From contig NZ_CABVPR010000008.1 in assembly GCF_902499135.1 (NCBI RefSeq), positions 1-64,000 of the forward strand: a DNA stretch of 64,000 nt, in the 5' to 3' direction. Each line of letters starts with the position of its first letter. Within the stretch, counting starts at the first letter, position 1. Origin of the DNA: Burkholderia dolosa (lineage in GTDB: Bacteria > Pseudomonadota > Gammaproteobacteria > Burkholderiales > Burkholderiaceae). The position numbers were made by a program, and so were the translations under genes. The notes under the pieces are model-generated. The model had not been told where the DNA came from. It did no database searches and saw only the letters and a program-made list of their open reading frames with translations. Positions 11,129 to 20,302 of this stretch are shown here, one piece after another.

Positions 11129-13282
11129 ATGACACCCCGACTTTTCCGGCCGGCCGGACGCACGCGCGTGCTCGGCCTGCTCGCCGCATTGCTCGCGAGC
11201 GCCGCCGCGCTGAGCGCATGCGGCGGCGACGATTCCAGTACGGCCGGCAACGTGGCCGCCACCGCGCCGCCTGCGTCCACCGCGTTCCAGGTCGGCACGA
11301 CCACCGTCGATCCGAACCTGCCGGCCGAACCCGCGCTGCCCACCGACACGCAGGTCTGCAGCACGCTGGAGGCGGCCAATACACTCGTCAGCCGTCCGGA
11401 CGGCTCGCTGCCGCCGGAGGCCGACCCGTCGACGCCGGGCGTCGGCAAGGCGGTGTCGAGCGCGACCGCGAACCCCGATCAGGCGCGCATTCAGGCCGCG
11501 CTCGACGCATGCGGCGCCGCCGTGGACGCCGAAGTCGGCGCAGCGATCGCAGCAGCCGATGCCGCGGCCACCGCCGCGCAGAAGGCGGCGGCCGTGCCGA
11601 ACGTGAACATCGCCGGCGCGTCGGGCGAGGAGCTCGCGAAGCCGCAGTACCGTGCGAGCAAGTTCGCGGTGCGCCTCGTCGTCAATCATGCGGGGCCGGG
11701 CAACGGCTTCATCAGCGGGCCGCTCACGCTGCCGTCCGGCGTCACGCTGTGGATCGACAAGGGCGTCACGCTGTATGCGTCGCGCGACGTGAAGGCGTAC
11801 GCACCGAACGTCGCCGGCCCGTATTGCGGAAACACCGCGGTCAGCGCGACGAAGGCCGGCAGCTCGTCGAACTGCGCCGCGCTGATCACCGGCACGAACC
11901 TCGTGAATTCGGCGGTGGTCGGCGACGGCCGCATCGACGGGCGCGGCTACGCGGAACTCGTGACGTCCGACGCGAAGTATCCGCTGATGAAGGTCGACAT
12001 GACGTGCTCGAACACGTACGCCGCATACAGGAACGGCACCGTCGCGCCGGACGGCACCGCGTGCGACAACGGCGGGACCGTCGTCGATTCGAAGTCGACC
12101 GTGCGCAACATGACGTGGTGGGATCTCGCGTACCTCGGCAATATGGTGCAGAACGGCACGACCGGCTTCGGCTCGCAGTCGAACTTCCGGCTGATGGTGT
12201 TCAACTACGCGAAAAACCTGACGCTGTATCGGATCACGCTGAACAACAGCCCGAATTTCCACGTGGTACCGAGCGGCGTGGACGGCCTGACGATCTGGAA
12301 CGTGAGGGTGCAGACGCCGACGCTCGCCGCGTTCGCGAACCCGGCCGGCAACGGCAACCCGCTGTACAACGGGCAGACGTTCAACGCGGACAACGTGAAA
12401 AACACCGATGCGTTCGATCCGGGCTCCGCGTCGAAGCCCATTTCGGCGGCACTGTCGACCGGCAGCACGACGACGTCGGCCGCGCCGGTTTCGTTCGACG
12501 GCTATCTGAAGAACTTCGTGTTCGCGTACAACTACGTGAGCACCGGCGACGACGACATCGCGCTCAAGGGCAGCAACAACCCGTCGCCGGCCGGTTCGCA
12601 GCTGTTCGGCATCGACGGCAATCGCGACGTGCGCGCCGACCGCAAGTGGGGTGTCGTGATCGCGCACAACCACATCTACTGGGGGCACGGCGTCTCGATC
12701 GGCAGCGAAACGAACGGCGGCGTGACCAACGTGCAGGTGTACGACAACGCGTTCTGGGATTCCGAGGAAGGATTGCGGATCAAGTCCGACTACGCGCGCG
12801 GCGGCGAAGTCAGCAACATCCGCTACTCGAACATCTGCATCCGCGATGCGAAGAACGCGCTGCTGTTCACGCCGTACTACAGCACGAAGGCAGTGCCGGC
12901 CGGCGGTCCGCTGTATCCGAACTTCCACGACATCTCGATCGCGAACGTGATGATCATGGGCGACGCAGGCGTGAAGCTGCAGGGCTTCGAAGCGAATACG
13001 GGCGGCTACGGCGAGCCGGCGTTCCCGCTCGTGATGTCGCTCAGCGACGTGGTGGCCGACACGCCTGACGGCATCTCGGTGATCGCGTCGGATGCGAACC
13101 TCACGCTGCACAACGTGAACCTGCCGGTGTTCGCGTCGACCGCGAATCGCGTCGTCGTAAACGGCGAGGCGACGCGCAACGCGCGCCCCGCGAACGTCGT
13201 CGACTGCAGCAAGGCGTTCGTCGACTTCCCCGGCATCGATCAGTCGAACCCGTTCGGCACGACCTGGGCACCGTCGTTGTAA
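11129..13282 (+). CDS. GH28 polygalacturonase lipoprotein
   Basis: A 717-residue exported enzyme. The N-terminus is a lipoprotein signal (...AAALSACGGDD, lipobox cysteine near residue 31), so it is probably anchored in the outer membrane or periplasm. An Ala/Thr-rich linker of about 150 residues precedes a right-handed beta-helix. All four GH28 catalytic blocks are present in order: NTDAFDPG (about residue 424), GDDDIALKG (about 473), GHGVSIGSE (about 519) and RIKSD (about 549). The enzyme should hydrolyse polygalacturonate; the insert-rich layout resembles exo-acting PehX-type enzymes. ATG 11129 follows AGGAGA at good spacing. It diverges from the TRAP operon. Confidence 0.9.
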   Translation: MTPRLFRPAGRTRVLGLLAALLASAAALSACGGDDSSTAGNVAATAPPASTAFQVGTTTVDPNLPAEPALPTDTQVCSTLEAANTLVSRPDGSLPPEADPSTPGVGKAVSSATANPDQARIQAALDACGAAVDAEVGAAIAAADAAATAAQKAAAVPNVNIAGASGEELAKPQYRASKFAVRLVVNHAGPGNGFISGPLTLPSGVTLWIDKGVTLYASRDVKAYAPNVAGPYCGNTAVSATKAGSSSNCAALITGTNLVNSAVVGDGRIDGRGYAELVTSDAKYPLMKVDMTCSNTYAAYRNGTVAPDGTACDNGGTVVDSKSTVRNMTWWDLAYLGNMVQNGTTGFGSQSNFRLMVFNYAKNLTLYRITLNNSPNFHVVPSGVDGLTIWNVRVQTPTLAAFANPAGNGNPLYNGQTFNADNVKNTDAFDPGSASKPISAALSTGSTTTSAAPVSFDGYLKNFVFAYNYVSTGDDDIALKGSNNPSPAGSQLFGIDGNRDVRADRKWGVVIAHNHIYWGHGVSIGSETNGGVTNVQVYDNAFWDSEEGLRIKSDYARGGEVSNIRYSNICIRDAKNALLFTPYYSTKAVPAGGPLYPNFHDISIANVMIMGDAGVKLQGFEANTGGYGEPAFPLVMSLSDVVADTPDGISVIASDANLTLHNVNLPVFASTANRVVVNGEATRNARPANVVDCSKAFVDFPGIDQSNPFGTTWAPSL

Positions 13283-13446
13283 CTTTCGCGCGCCTGCACG
13301 GGGACGGCGGCGCTCGCCCGGACGTCCCCGTCCGCGCGCTCGGCGCGTCTTGCGCGCGCGTCCGCTGCGAACGCGCGCGCGTGCCGCCGCACAGGCACGC
13401 GCGATGCGTCGCCCAACGACGCACGAAACGCGACAGGAGGTGTGCG

Positions 13447-13644
13447 ATGCAGACGAACCAGCGTTCAGGCGAACAACCGCCGCACGAGCGTCCGCTGAAT
13501 CCCGGCGACGAAGGGCCGGCCGATGCGCCGGGCGTCGGCGAGGATCTGTGCGGCGCGTGTCACGGCACCGGCACCGTCGAAGGCCGCGCGTGCACGGTAT
13601 GCGGCGGCACCGGCAAAGTACTGCAGGGAATCGGCGGAGGCTGA
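13447..13644 (+). CDS. Small DnaJ-type zinc-finger protein
   Basis: A 65-residue protein. The first half is polar and proline-rich and probably disordered. The second half contains CGACHGTGTVEGRACTVCGG (residues about 38-57) followed by TGKV, i.e. two CxxCxGxG-like knuckles as in the DnaJ cysteine-rich domain, enough to bind one zinc. No J-domain is present. ATG 13447 sits after AGGAGG. Similar mini zinc-ribbon proteins occur in Burkholderia genomes; function is unknown. It converges with the LysR gene, with one base between the stops. Confidence 0.7.
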   Translation: MQTNQRSGEQPPHERPLNPGDEGPADAPGVGEDLCGACHGTGTVEGRACTVCGGTGKVLQGIGGG

Positions 13645-13645
13645 C

Positions 13646-14683
13646 TCACGCGGCCAGGCCCGCCGACGCCACGTCGCTGCCGGTCGCACCCAGCCACGAG
13701 ATGCAGTCCAGGTCGAGCGCGCGGATCTGCTCGGTCATGAAATCGACGAACACGCGAATGCGCGTCGGCAGATGCTGGCGGCTCAGATAGCAGATGTAAT
13801 GACCGCGATCGTCCGGCGCGTGATTCGCGAGCGCGACGACGAGCTCGCCGCGCGCGACCGGGTCGCGCACCTGATAGCCGGCGAGCTGCGCGAGGCCCGC
13901 GCCGTCGAGCACCGCGCGCAGCACGAGATCCGCGTCGTTGAACGTCAGTCGCGCGGTCGGCGTGTACTTCTGCACGCGGCCGTCCACCTTGAACTCCCAT
14001 TCCGACACGCGGCCGTTCGACGCGCGAAAGTTGATGCACGCGTGGCGGCCGAGGTCTTCCACGCTGCGCGGCAGCCCGTGCGCCGCGACATACGACGGCG
14101 CCGCGCACAGCGCCATCTGCATCGGAATCAGCTGCCGCGCGATGATGCTCGAGTCCTCGATGCGTCCGTTGCGAAACGACACGTCGATGCGCTCCGACAC
14201 CAGATCGAGCGGCCGGTCGTCGAGCAGCAGATCGATGACGATGTCCGGGTACGCGTTCGCGAATTTCTCGAGCAGCGGCGCCACGACCTTTCTGCCGAAG
14301 CCGACCGCCGAGCCGATACGGAGCAGCCCGCGCGGCGGGCCCTGCCGCAGCTCGAGCATGTCGTTCATCGCCTCGACGATCTGCGCGACGCCCGGGTGGC
14401 AGTTCTCGAAGAAGCGCTGCCCTTCGCACGTGAGCTCCGTCGTGCGCGTGGTGCGCTGAAAGAGCCGCGTGCTCAACTGCGCTTCGAGCTTCTGCACGTT
14501 GCGGCTCACCGCGGGACGGCCGACGCCGAGCCGCTCGGCGGCCTTCGTGAAGCTCCCTTCGCTCGCGACCGCGACGAATGCGACGATGCCCGCGTAGCTC
14601 GCACCGAAGCTCGTCGACAATGCGTCCGCGCCGCCGGGCAGCTCGACACGAACGCCGCATCCCGGTTTGTTCGACTGATTCAT
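13646..14683 (-). CDS. LysR-family regulator (CrgA/AaeR-like)
   Basis: A 345-residue transcription factor. An N-terminal tail of about 30 residues precedes the winged helix (SFTKAAERLGVGRPAVSRNVQKLEAQLSTRLFQRTTR, in part), then a linker helix and an effector domain beginning RGLLRIGSAVGFGRKVVAPLL. It lies 94 bases downstream of the NmrA-like gene on the same strand, so it may be cotranscribed with it. It is a paralogue of the damaged LysR genes at 34228, 36348 and 38432 and serves as the intact reference for them. ATG 14683 is chosen because the region upstream lies outside the family pattern. Confidence 0.88.
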   Translation of the reverse strand: MNQSNKPGCGVRVELPGGADALSTSFGASYAGIVAFVAVASEGSFTKAAERLGVGRPAVSRNVQKLEAQLSTRLFQRTTRTTELTCEGQRFFENCHPGVAQIVEAMNDMLELRQGPPRGLLRIGSAVGFGRKVVAPLLEKFANAYPDIVIDLLLDDRPLDLVSERIDVSFRNGRIEDSSIIARQLIPMQMALCAAPSYVAAHGLPRSVEDLGRHACINFRASNGRVSEWEFKVDGRVQKYTPTARLTFNDADLVLRAVLDGAGLAQLAGYQVRDPVARGELVVALANHAPDDRGHYICYLSRQHLPTRIRVFVDFMTEQIRALDLDCISWLGATGSDVASAGLAA

Positions 14684-14777
14684 GATCGCTGCCCCCACCG
14701 ATGTCGTTCGATCCGAACGCTGCGCGAGTGCCGGCAGCCGCCGGCGCATCGACGCGCGTACCCGCGCGAATCGCGGC

Positions 14778-15521
14778 TCAGCGTGTCGCGAGCCACTGAT
14801 CGACGCCGATGCGGCCCAGTCGCGCATCGCCGAGCGGCACCAGCGACTTTTCCTCGACGCGTCCGCCGTAGTAGCGCGCTTGCGGATCGGTGAGCACCGT
14901 GCGCGGATCGCCGACGGACTTCAGATAGCGCGCGACGATCTGCGCGAACGGCGCGCGGTCCGGGCCCGCGATGTCGATCGTGCCGTTCAGCGGCACGGCG
15001 AGCGCGGTCCGCGCGACCATCAGCGCGACGTCTTCCGCCGCGATCGGCTGAAACAGACCGTCGCCGATGCGCACCGTGCCGCCGTCCGTACCGGCGTCCG
15101 CGATGCCGCCGATGAACTCCATGAACTGCGTCGCCCGCACGATCGTGTACGGCACGCCCGCCGCTTCGATCGCCTGCTCCTGCGCGACCTTGGCCGCAAA
15201 GTAGCCGTTGTCCGGCATGCGGTCGCAGCCGACGATCGACAGCGCGACGTGATGGCGCACGCCCGCGGCCACTTCGGCCTTGCCGAGATTGCGCGCCGAC
15301 GTGCGGAAGAAATCGAGCACGGCCTGCGGCTCCCATGACGGCGCGTTCGACACGTCGACGACGACGTCCGCGCCCGTCAGCGCGTCGGTCAGCCCTTCGC
15401 CGGTGACGGTGTCGACGCCGGTACGCGGCGACGCGGCAAGCGCCTGATGGCCGGCTTCGCCGAGCAGCGTGACGACACGCGAGCCGATCAGCCCGGAACC
15501 GCCGATTACAACGATCTTCAT
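14778..15521 (-). CDS. NmrA-like NAD(P)-binding oxidoreductase/sensor
   Basis: A 247-residue atypical short-chain dehydrogenase. The Rossmann motif MKIVVIGGSGLIGSRVV (GxxGxxG) is at the very N-terminus. There is no YxxxK catalytic pair in the usual place; instead HHVALSIVGCDRMPDNGYFAAK follows the NmrA/QOR2 pattern, suggesting quinone reduction or redox sensing. RBS AGGAGA precedes ATG 15521. It is divergent from a MocR regulator (192-base gap) and followed by a LysR gene. The gene at 33312-34067 is a paralogue with the same length and motifs. Confidence 0.85.
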   Translation of the reverse strand: MKIVVIGGSGLIGSRVVTLLGEAGHQALAASPRTGVDTVTGEGLTDALTGADVVVDVSNAPSWEPQAVLDFFRTSARNLGKAEVAAGVRHHVALSIVGCDRMPDNGYFAAKVAQEQAIEAAGVPYTIVRATQFMEFIGGIADAGTDGGTVRIGDGLFQPIAAEDVALMVARTALAVPLNGTIDIAGPDRAPFAQIVARYLKSVGDPRTVLTDPQARYYGGRVEEKSLVPLGDARLGRIGVDQWLATR

Positions 15522-15713
15522 CGCAAATTCTCCTGACGAAAGGGATGCATTCGAACACGCGGATGGACGATGGGTGCCCGCGCGGACCGCGCTCGTCGCC
15601 ACTGCCGCATCGCGTGACGCAAGTGTGGAAGAATCATGTCCTATCGTTAAGTGCCAAGAATCGTCGATCCGACTGATCCATCCCGTATCGGCTCCCCGTT
15701 CCGCGAGACTGCG

Positions 15714-17246
15714 ATGACCGCACCAGCGCCCACCCTCACCATCGAAATCGACCGGCGGCACCAATTGCCGATCTATCTGCAGATCTGCGAGCGGTTCCGG
15801 ACCGCGATCGCGGCGGGCCATCTGCGGCCCGGCGATCGCGTGCCGGCGCTGCGCGGTCTCGCGACGCAGCTGAACACGGCGCGCGGCACCGTCGAACAGG
15901 CGTACACGATCCTCGTCGACGAAGGCTATCTGCAGATGCGCGGGGCGGCCGGCACGTTCGTGTCGCCGTCGCTGCCCGCAGCGCTGACGCGCGCCGCCGC
16001 GCCCGCACGGACGCCGAACCGGATGCAACGCATCGACGCGGCCGGCGTGCCCGCATCGCGCGACGCGCGCGCGGATGCGCCGCCGCCGCGCCAGCCGCCG
16101 ATCGCGGTCGCGATGAGCGGCGAGCCGCGCCCGCTGCAGCCGGGGTTGCCGGCGCTCGACGCGTTTCCGCGCAAGGTGTGGCACCGGCTCGTGTCGCAGC
16201 GCGCGCGCAGCGGCGAACGCGCACTGCTCGGCTATCCGAATCCGGCCGGCTATCGGCCGCTGCGCGAGCACATCGCGACGTATCTCGCGCTGTCCCGCGG
16301 CGTCACGTGCGTGCCCGAGCAGGTGTTCGTCACCGGCGGCTATCGCGCGACGCTGGAGCTGGTGCTGCGCAGCCTCGCGCGTCCGAACGATCGCGTGTGG
16401 TTCGAGGATCCCGGCTATCTGCTCGCCCGCAGCTTCCTGTCGGAGACCGGCGTGCAGCTCGTCCCGGTGCCGGTGGACGCCGAAGGGCTGGACGTCGCGC
16501 GCGGCGTGCAGCTGGATGCGCACGCACGCTTCGCGCTCGTCACGCCGTCGCATCAGAGCCCGCTCGGCCATACGCTGTCGCTCGCCCGGCGCATCGCATT
16601 GCTCGACTGGGCGGAGAAGGCGTCCGCATGGATCGTCGAGGACGACTACGACAGCGAATTCCGCTACGTGGGCCGCCCGCTGCCAGCGCTGAAGAGCCTC
16701 GACCGGCGCGATCACGTGATCTACTGCAGCACGTTCAGCAAGGTGATGTATCCGGGCTTGCGGCTCGCGTATGCGGTCGTGCCCGAGCGCGCGGTCGAAC
16801 GCGTCGAGCGCGTCGCCTGCAGCATGAACGCCGGCGCGCCGACGCTGCTGCAGGCGGCCACCGCCGACTTCATCGAGCACGGACATTTCGCGCGGCATCT
16901 GAAGCGCATGCGCGCGCTGTACGGCGAACGGCGCACGCTGATCGTGCACGCGCTGCAGCACGCGTTCGGCGACCGGCTGATCGTCGAGCCGCCGCCAGGC
17001 GGCATCCAGTTCGCGGTGCAGTTTCCCGACGCTGCCGACGGCCCGGTCGACGACGTCGCGGTCGCCGCACGCGCGCGCGACGCGGGGCTCGCGGTGCTGC
17101 CGCTGTCGATCTGGTACGCGAACGGCCGCACGCAGCAGACGCGGCGCGGGCTCATCGTCGGATTCGCGAACGTTGTCGATGCCGGCGACGCGCGCCGCCT
17201 CGCGAATACGCTGTGCGACTGCCTGCGCGATGGCGAGCGCGGCTGA
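15714..17246 (+). CDS. MocR/PdxR-family regulator (GntR HTH + aminotransferase domain)
   Basis: A 510-residue chimeric regulator. Residues about 10-80 form a GntR winged helix (QLPIYLQICERFRTAIAAG, then LNTARGTVEQAYTILVDEGY). The rest is a type-I aminotransferase fold: VEDDYDSEFRY carries the aspartate that pairs with the PLP pyridine nitrogen, and CSTFSKVMYPGLRLAY the PLP-binding lysine. Such proteins sense PLP or amino-acid adducts. ATG 15714 lies within GCGATGACC. It is divergent from the NmrA-like gene, which is the natural candidate target. It stops 38 bases before the convergent emrB-like gene. Confidence 0.9.
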   Translation: MTAPAPTLTIEIDRRHQLPIYLQICERFRTAIAAGHLRPGDRVPALRGLATQLNTARGTVEQAYTILVDEGYLQMRGAAGTFVSPSLPAALTRAAAPARTPNRMQRIDAAGVPASRDARADAPPPRQPPIAVAMSGEPRPLQPGLPALDAFPRKVWHRLVSQRARSGERALLGYPNPAGYRPLREHIATYLALSRGVTCVPEQVFVTGGYRATLELVLRSLARPNDRVWFEDPGYLLARSFLSETGVQLVPVPVDAEGLDVARGVQLDAHARFALVTPSHQSPLGHTLSLARRIALLDWAEKASAWIVEDDYDSEFRYVGRPLPALKSLDRRDHVIYCSTFSKVMYPGLRLAYAVVPERAVERVERVACSMNAGAPTLLQAATADFIEHGHFARHLKRMRALYGERRTLIVHALQHAFGDRLIVEPPPGGIQFAVQFPDAADGPVDDVAVAARARDAGLAVLPLSIWYANGRTQQTRRGLIVGFANVVDAGDARRLANTLCDCLRDGERG

Positions 17247-17284
17247 CGCGGCGCCGCGCGCCGACGCACGCCGGTCGCCACGCT

Positions 17285-18865
17285 TCAATGCGCGCCCGCG
17301 GCCGCCGCGCCGCCCGCGCCCTTCCCCGGCTTCGTCAGCCAGATCAGCGGAATGATCGCGACGAAGATCATCGACGACAGCCAGAAGATGTCGTTCAGCC
17401 CGAGCATCGCGGCCTGCGCGTTGAGCGACTGCTCGAAGAACGCGCTCGCCTGGCCCGCGCTGCCGCCGAGCGTCGCGCGCAGCGTGTCGAGCGCGCCCGC
17501 ATAGAGCGGATCGTTCGCGCTCGAGTGCTCGGCGAGCTGAGCGTGATGCAGGATCGTCCGGTTGTTCCAGCCGGTCGTCACGAGCGACGTGCCGACACCG
17601 CCCGCGAACACGCGCACGAAGTTCGACAGCCCGGCCGCGGCCGGAATCCTGTCCGCCGGCAGGCCCGACAGGATGATCGCAGTCAGCGGCACGAAGAACA
17701 GCGCGGTCGGAATGCCTTGCAGCAGCGTCGGCACGATCAGCGTCCACGGATCGACGCCGGTCGTGTAGCGGGAGCGCAGGAAGAACACGCCCGCATAGCC
17801 GGCGAACGCGAGCGTCGCCAGCACGCGCGCATCCGACTTCGGCATGAGCTTCGCCATCACCGGCGCGAGCAGGACCGCGAAAATGCCGAGCGGCGCCGTC
17901 ACGAGTCCCGCATCGACGGACCGGTAGCCGAGATAGCCCTGGATCCACTGCGGCAGGATGACCAGATTCGCGAAGAACACCGCGTATGCGACCGATATCG
18001 CGATCGTGCCGCCGCGGAAATTGCCGACCGAGAAAAGCCGGATGTCGACGATCGGGTTCTTCTCCGTGAGCTCCCAGATCAGGAAGAACAGAAAGCCGAC
18101 CGCGGCGACGGCCGCGAGCGCGCAGATCGCCGGCGAGCTGAACCAGTCGAGATCCTTGCCCTTGTCGAGCATGATCTGCAGCGACGCGACCCACACGATC
18201 AGCGCGACGAGGCCGACCTTGTCGATCGGCAGCCGGCGTGTCGGCGATTCGCGGTCGCGATAGATCATCCACGTCGCGCCCGCCGCGAACAGGCCGACCG
18301 GAATGTTGATGTAGAAGATCCACGACCAGCTGTAGCTGTCGGTAATCCAGCCGCCGAGCGCGGGGCCGGCGATCGGGCCGACGGTCGCCGTCATCGACCA
18401 CAGCGCCAGCGCGGTCGCGCTCTTCTCCTTCGGATACGAGCCGAGCAGGATCGCCTGCGACAGCGGAATCAGCGGGCCGGCGACGAGCCCCTGCAGCACG
18501 CGCGCGATCAGCAGCACGAGCAGATTCGGCGCGATGCCGCACAGCCACGACGACAGCACGAACAGCACGATCGCGGCGACGAACAGCCTGATCTGGCCGA
18601 CGCGCTGCGTGAACCAGCCGGTCAGCGGAATGGCGACCGCATTGGCCGCCGAAAACAGCGTGATCACCCACGTGCCTTCGTCGACCGATACGCCGAGGTT
18701 GCCCGAGATGGTTGGAATCGCAACGTTCGCGATCGACGAATCGAGCACGTTCATGAACGTCGCGAGCGCGACCGCAAACGTCGCGAGCACGCGCTTGGCG
18801 CCGACGAGCGGCGGCGGCGGTGGCGGCGGCACCGCGTGTGTCGAGGCAGTCATCGTATTGGCCAT
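17285..18865 (-). CDS. emrB: DHA2-family drug efflux permease (EmrB-like)
   Basis: A 526-residue major facilitator with fourteen predicted spans. It holds LDSSIANVAIPTI (motif D1 of the 14-span drug:proton antiporters) in the first span, QRVGQIRLFV in the 2-3 loop and GPALGGWITDSYSWSWIFYI in motif C and after it. A proline run (residues about 12-20) sits before span 1. It is the last gene of a three-gene unit with the OMF and HlyD genes and should export hydrophobic toxic compounds. Substrates are unknown. Confidence 0.9.
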   Translation of the reverse strand: MANTMTASTHAVPPPPPPPLVGAKRVLATFAVALATFMNVLDSSIANVAIPTISGNLGVSVDEGTWVITLFSAANAVAIPLTGWFTQRVGQIRLFVAAIVLFVLSSWLCGIAPNLLVLLIARVLQGLVAGPLIPLSQAILLGSYPKEKSATALALWSMTATVGPIAGPALGGWITDSYSWSWIFYINIPVGLFAAGATWMIYRDRESPTRRLPIDKVGLVALIVWVASLQIMLDKGKDLDWFSSPAICALAAVAAVGFLFFLIWELTEKNPIVDIRLFSVGNFRGGTIAISVAYAVFFANLVILPQWIQGYLGYRSVDAGLVTAPLGIFAVLLAPVMAKLMPKSDARVLATLAFAGYAGVFFLRSRYTTGVDPWTLIVPTLLQGIPTALFFVPLTAIILSGLPADRIPAAAGLSNFVRVFAGGVGTSLVTTGWNNRTILHHAQLAEHSSANDPLYAGALDTLRATLGGSAGQASAFFEQSLNAQAAMLGLNDIFWLSSMIFVAIIPLIWLTKPGKGAGGAAAAGAH

Positions 18866-18952
18866 CCGGTGGGTTTCGACGGGCGCGCCGCATGCGCGGC
18901 CGGTGCGAAACGATTGAACGCGCCGGGCCGCGCTCGCGCCCCGGCCCTTCGC

Positions 18953-20269
18953 CTAGCTCGCGCGCCGGCCGGCGCCGCGCCGCTCGCCCGCGTCGCGCGT
19001 TCGCGGACGCAGCGACGACACGGTGTCGCCGGCCGCACCGGCATCGGGAGCCGCGACGTTCTGCGCGATGATCCGGCGAATCTCGTCGTCGGCCTGCGCG
19101 CCGTACGCCTCGAACACGTCGGTCCGATACACGGTGTTCGCACCGGCGCCGAGCTGCGGCCCCGTGTCGTCGTGCGTATCGACGTCGACCTCCATCGACA
19201 GCCCGATACGCAGCGGATGCGCTTCGAGTTCCTTTCGATCGAGCTGGATGCGCGCGGGCAGACGCTGCACGATCTTGATCCAGTTGCCGGTCGCATTCTG
19301 CGCGGGCAGCGTCGCGAACGCGCCGCCGGTGCCGGCCGAGAAACCGACGACGCGCCCGTGATACCTGACCTTGTCGCCGTACACGTCGGCCGTCAGCGTG
19401 ACCGGTTGTCCGATCCGCATGTTGCGCAGCTGGCTTTCCTTGTAGTTCGCATCGACCCATACGCCGTCGAGCGGCACGATGGCCATCAGCGGCGCGCCCG
19501 GCGACACGCGCTGGCCGACCTGCACCGAACGCTTCGCGACGTAGCCGGTGACGGGTGCGGGCAGCACGTTGCGCGCGTATGCGAGATACGCGTCGCGCAC
19601 CCTGGACGCGGCGGCGAGCACGCTCGGATGCCGATCGATCGTCGTGCGCCCGGTCAGCGCGCGGTTCGCCTGCGCCTGCCGGCGCGCCGCATCGAGCGCC
19701 GCCTGCGCGGCGGCGACCGCATCGCGCGCGTGCGCGATGTCTTCGGCGGATACCGCGCCCGTGTCGGCGACCGCGATCCGGCGACGCAGATCCTGCTGCG
19801 CACGCGCGAGATCGGATTGCTTCTGGGCGACGGTCGCCGCATAGAACGCGTCGTTCGCGTACAGCCCGCTCACTTGACGAACGATCTGGCCGAGCGTCGC
19901 CTCCGCGTTGCCGAGCGCGATCCTTGCATCGGCGTCGTCGAGCACGACGACGGGCTCGCCCGCCTTGACGATCTGCGTGTCGTCGGCATTCACCGCGACG
20001 ACGGTGCCCGTGACCTGCGGCGTCAGCTGCACGAGGTTACCGCTCACGTACGCGTCGTCCGTGGCTTCGTGGTAGCGCGCGTACAGCAGGTAGTACGCGC
20101 CATATGCGGCGGCGGCCGCGACGACCGCGACGCCGAGCAGCGCGAGCAGCATCCTGCGCATGCGCGTCGCATGTTCGTTCGACGCGTCGCTTCGTCCCGG
20201 CGGCGCCGGCCCGCGCTGCGCGTCGGCCGCGTCGGCCGCCGCGCGCCCGGACGTGTTGATCTCGCTCAT
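18953..20269 (-). CDS. emrA: HlyD-family periplasmic adaptor (EmrA-like)
   Basis: A 438-residue membrane fusion protein: cytoplasmic tail, one membrane span (MLLALLGVAVVAAAAAYGAYYLLY, in part), then ATDDAYVSGNLVQLTPQVTGTV, the biotinyl-lipoyl half motif, a long coiled-coil hairpin (about residues 110-235) and the second lipoyl half VLPAPVTGYVAKRSVQVGQ. The C-terminus is unusually long, with about 80 extra residues after the beta-barrel, ending Arg- and Ala-rich. It links the inner-membrane permease to the outer-membrane channel. It starts 33 bases after the OMF gene stops; the permease gene follows after 87 bases. Confidence 0.9.
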   Translation of the reverse strand: MSEINTSGRAAADAADAQRGPAPPGRSDASNEHATRMRRMLLALLGVAVVAAAAAYGAYYLLYARYHEATDDAYVSGNLVQLTPQVTGTVVAVNADDTQIVKAGEPVVVLDDADARIALGNAEATLGQIVRQVSGLYANDAFYAATVAQKQSDLARAQQDLRRRIAVADTGAVSAEDIAHARDAVAAAQAALDAARRQAQANRALTGRTTIDRHPSVLAAASRVRDAYLAYARNVLPAPVTGYVAKRSVQVGQRVSPGAPLMAIVPLDGVWVDANYKESQLRNMRIGQPVTLTADVYGDKVRYHGRVVGFSAGTGGAFATLPAQNATGNWIKIVQRLPARIQLDRKELEAHPLRIGLSMEVDVDTHDDTGPQLGAGANTVYRTDVFEAYGAQADDEIRRIIAQNVAAPDAGAAGDTVSSLRPRTRDAGERRGAGRRAS

Positions 20270-20302
20270 TTCGATTCTCCTCGAGGTTCGGGGGTGCGCC
20301 GC

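Noticed and set aside
13299-13330. CGGGGACG/CGTCCCCG stem after the polygalacturonase as terminator
   Set aside because: Loop of 16 bases and no T-run; too weak to list.
14778-19460. 1560-residue open frame on the minus strand
   Set aside because: Only its last 247 codons (the NmrA-like gene) look like protein; the rest runs antisense or out of frame through the MocR, EmrB and EmrA genes.
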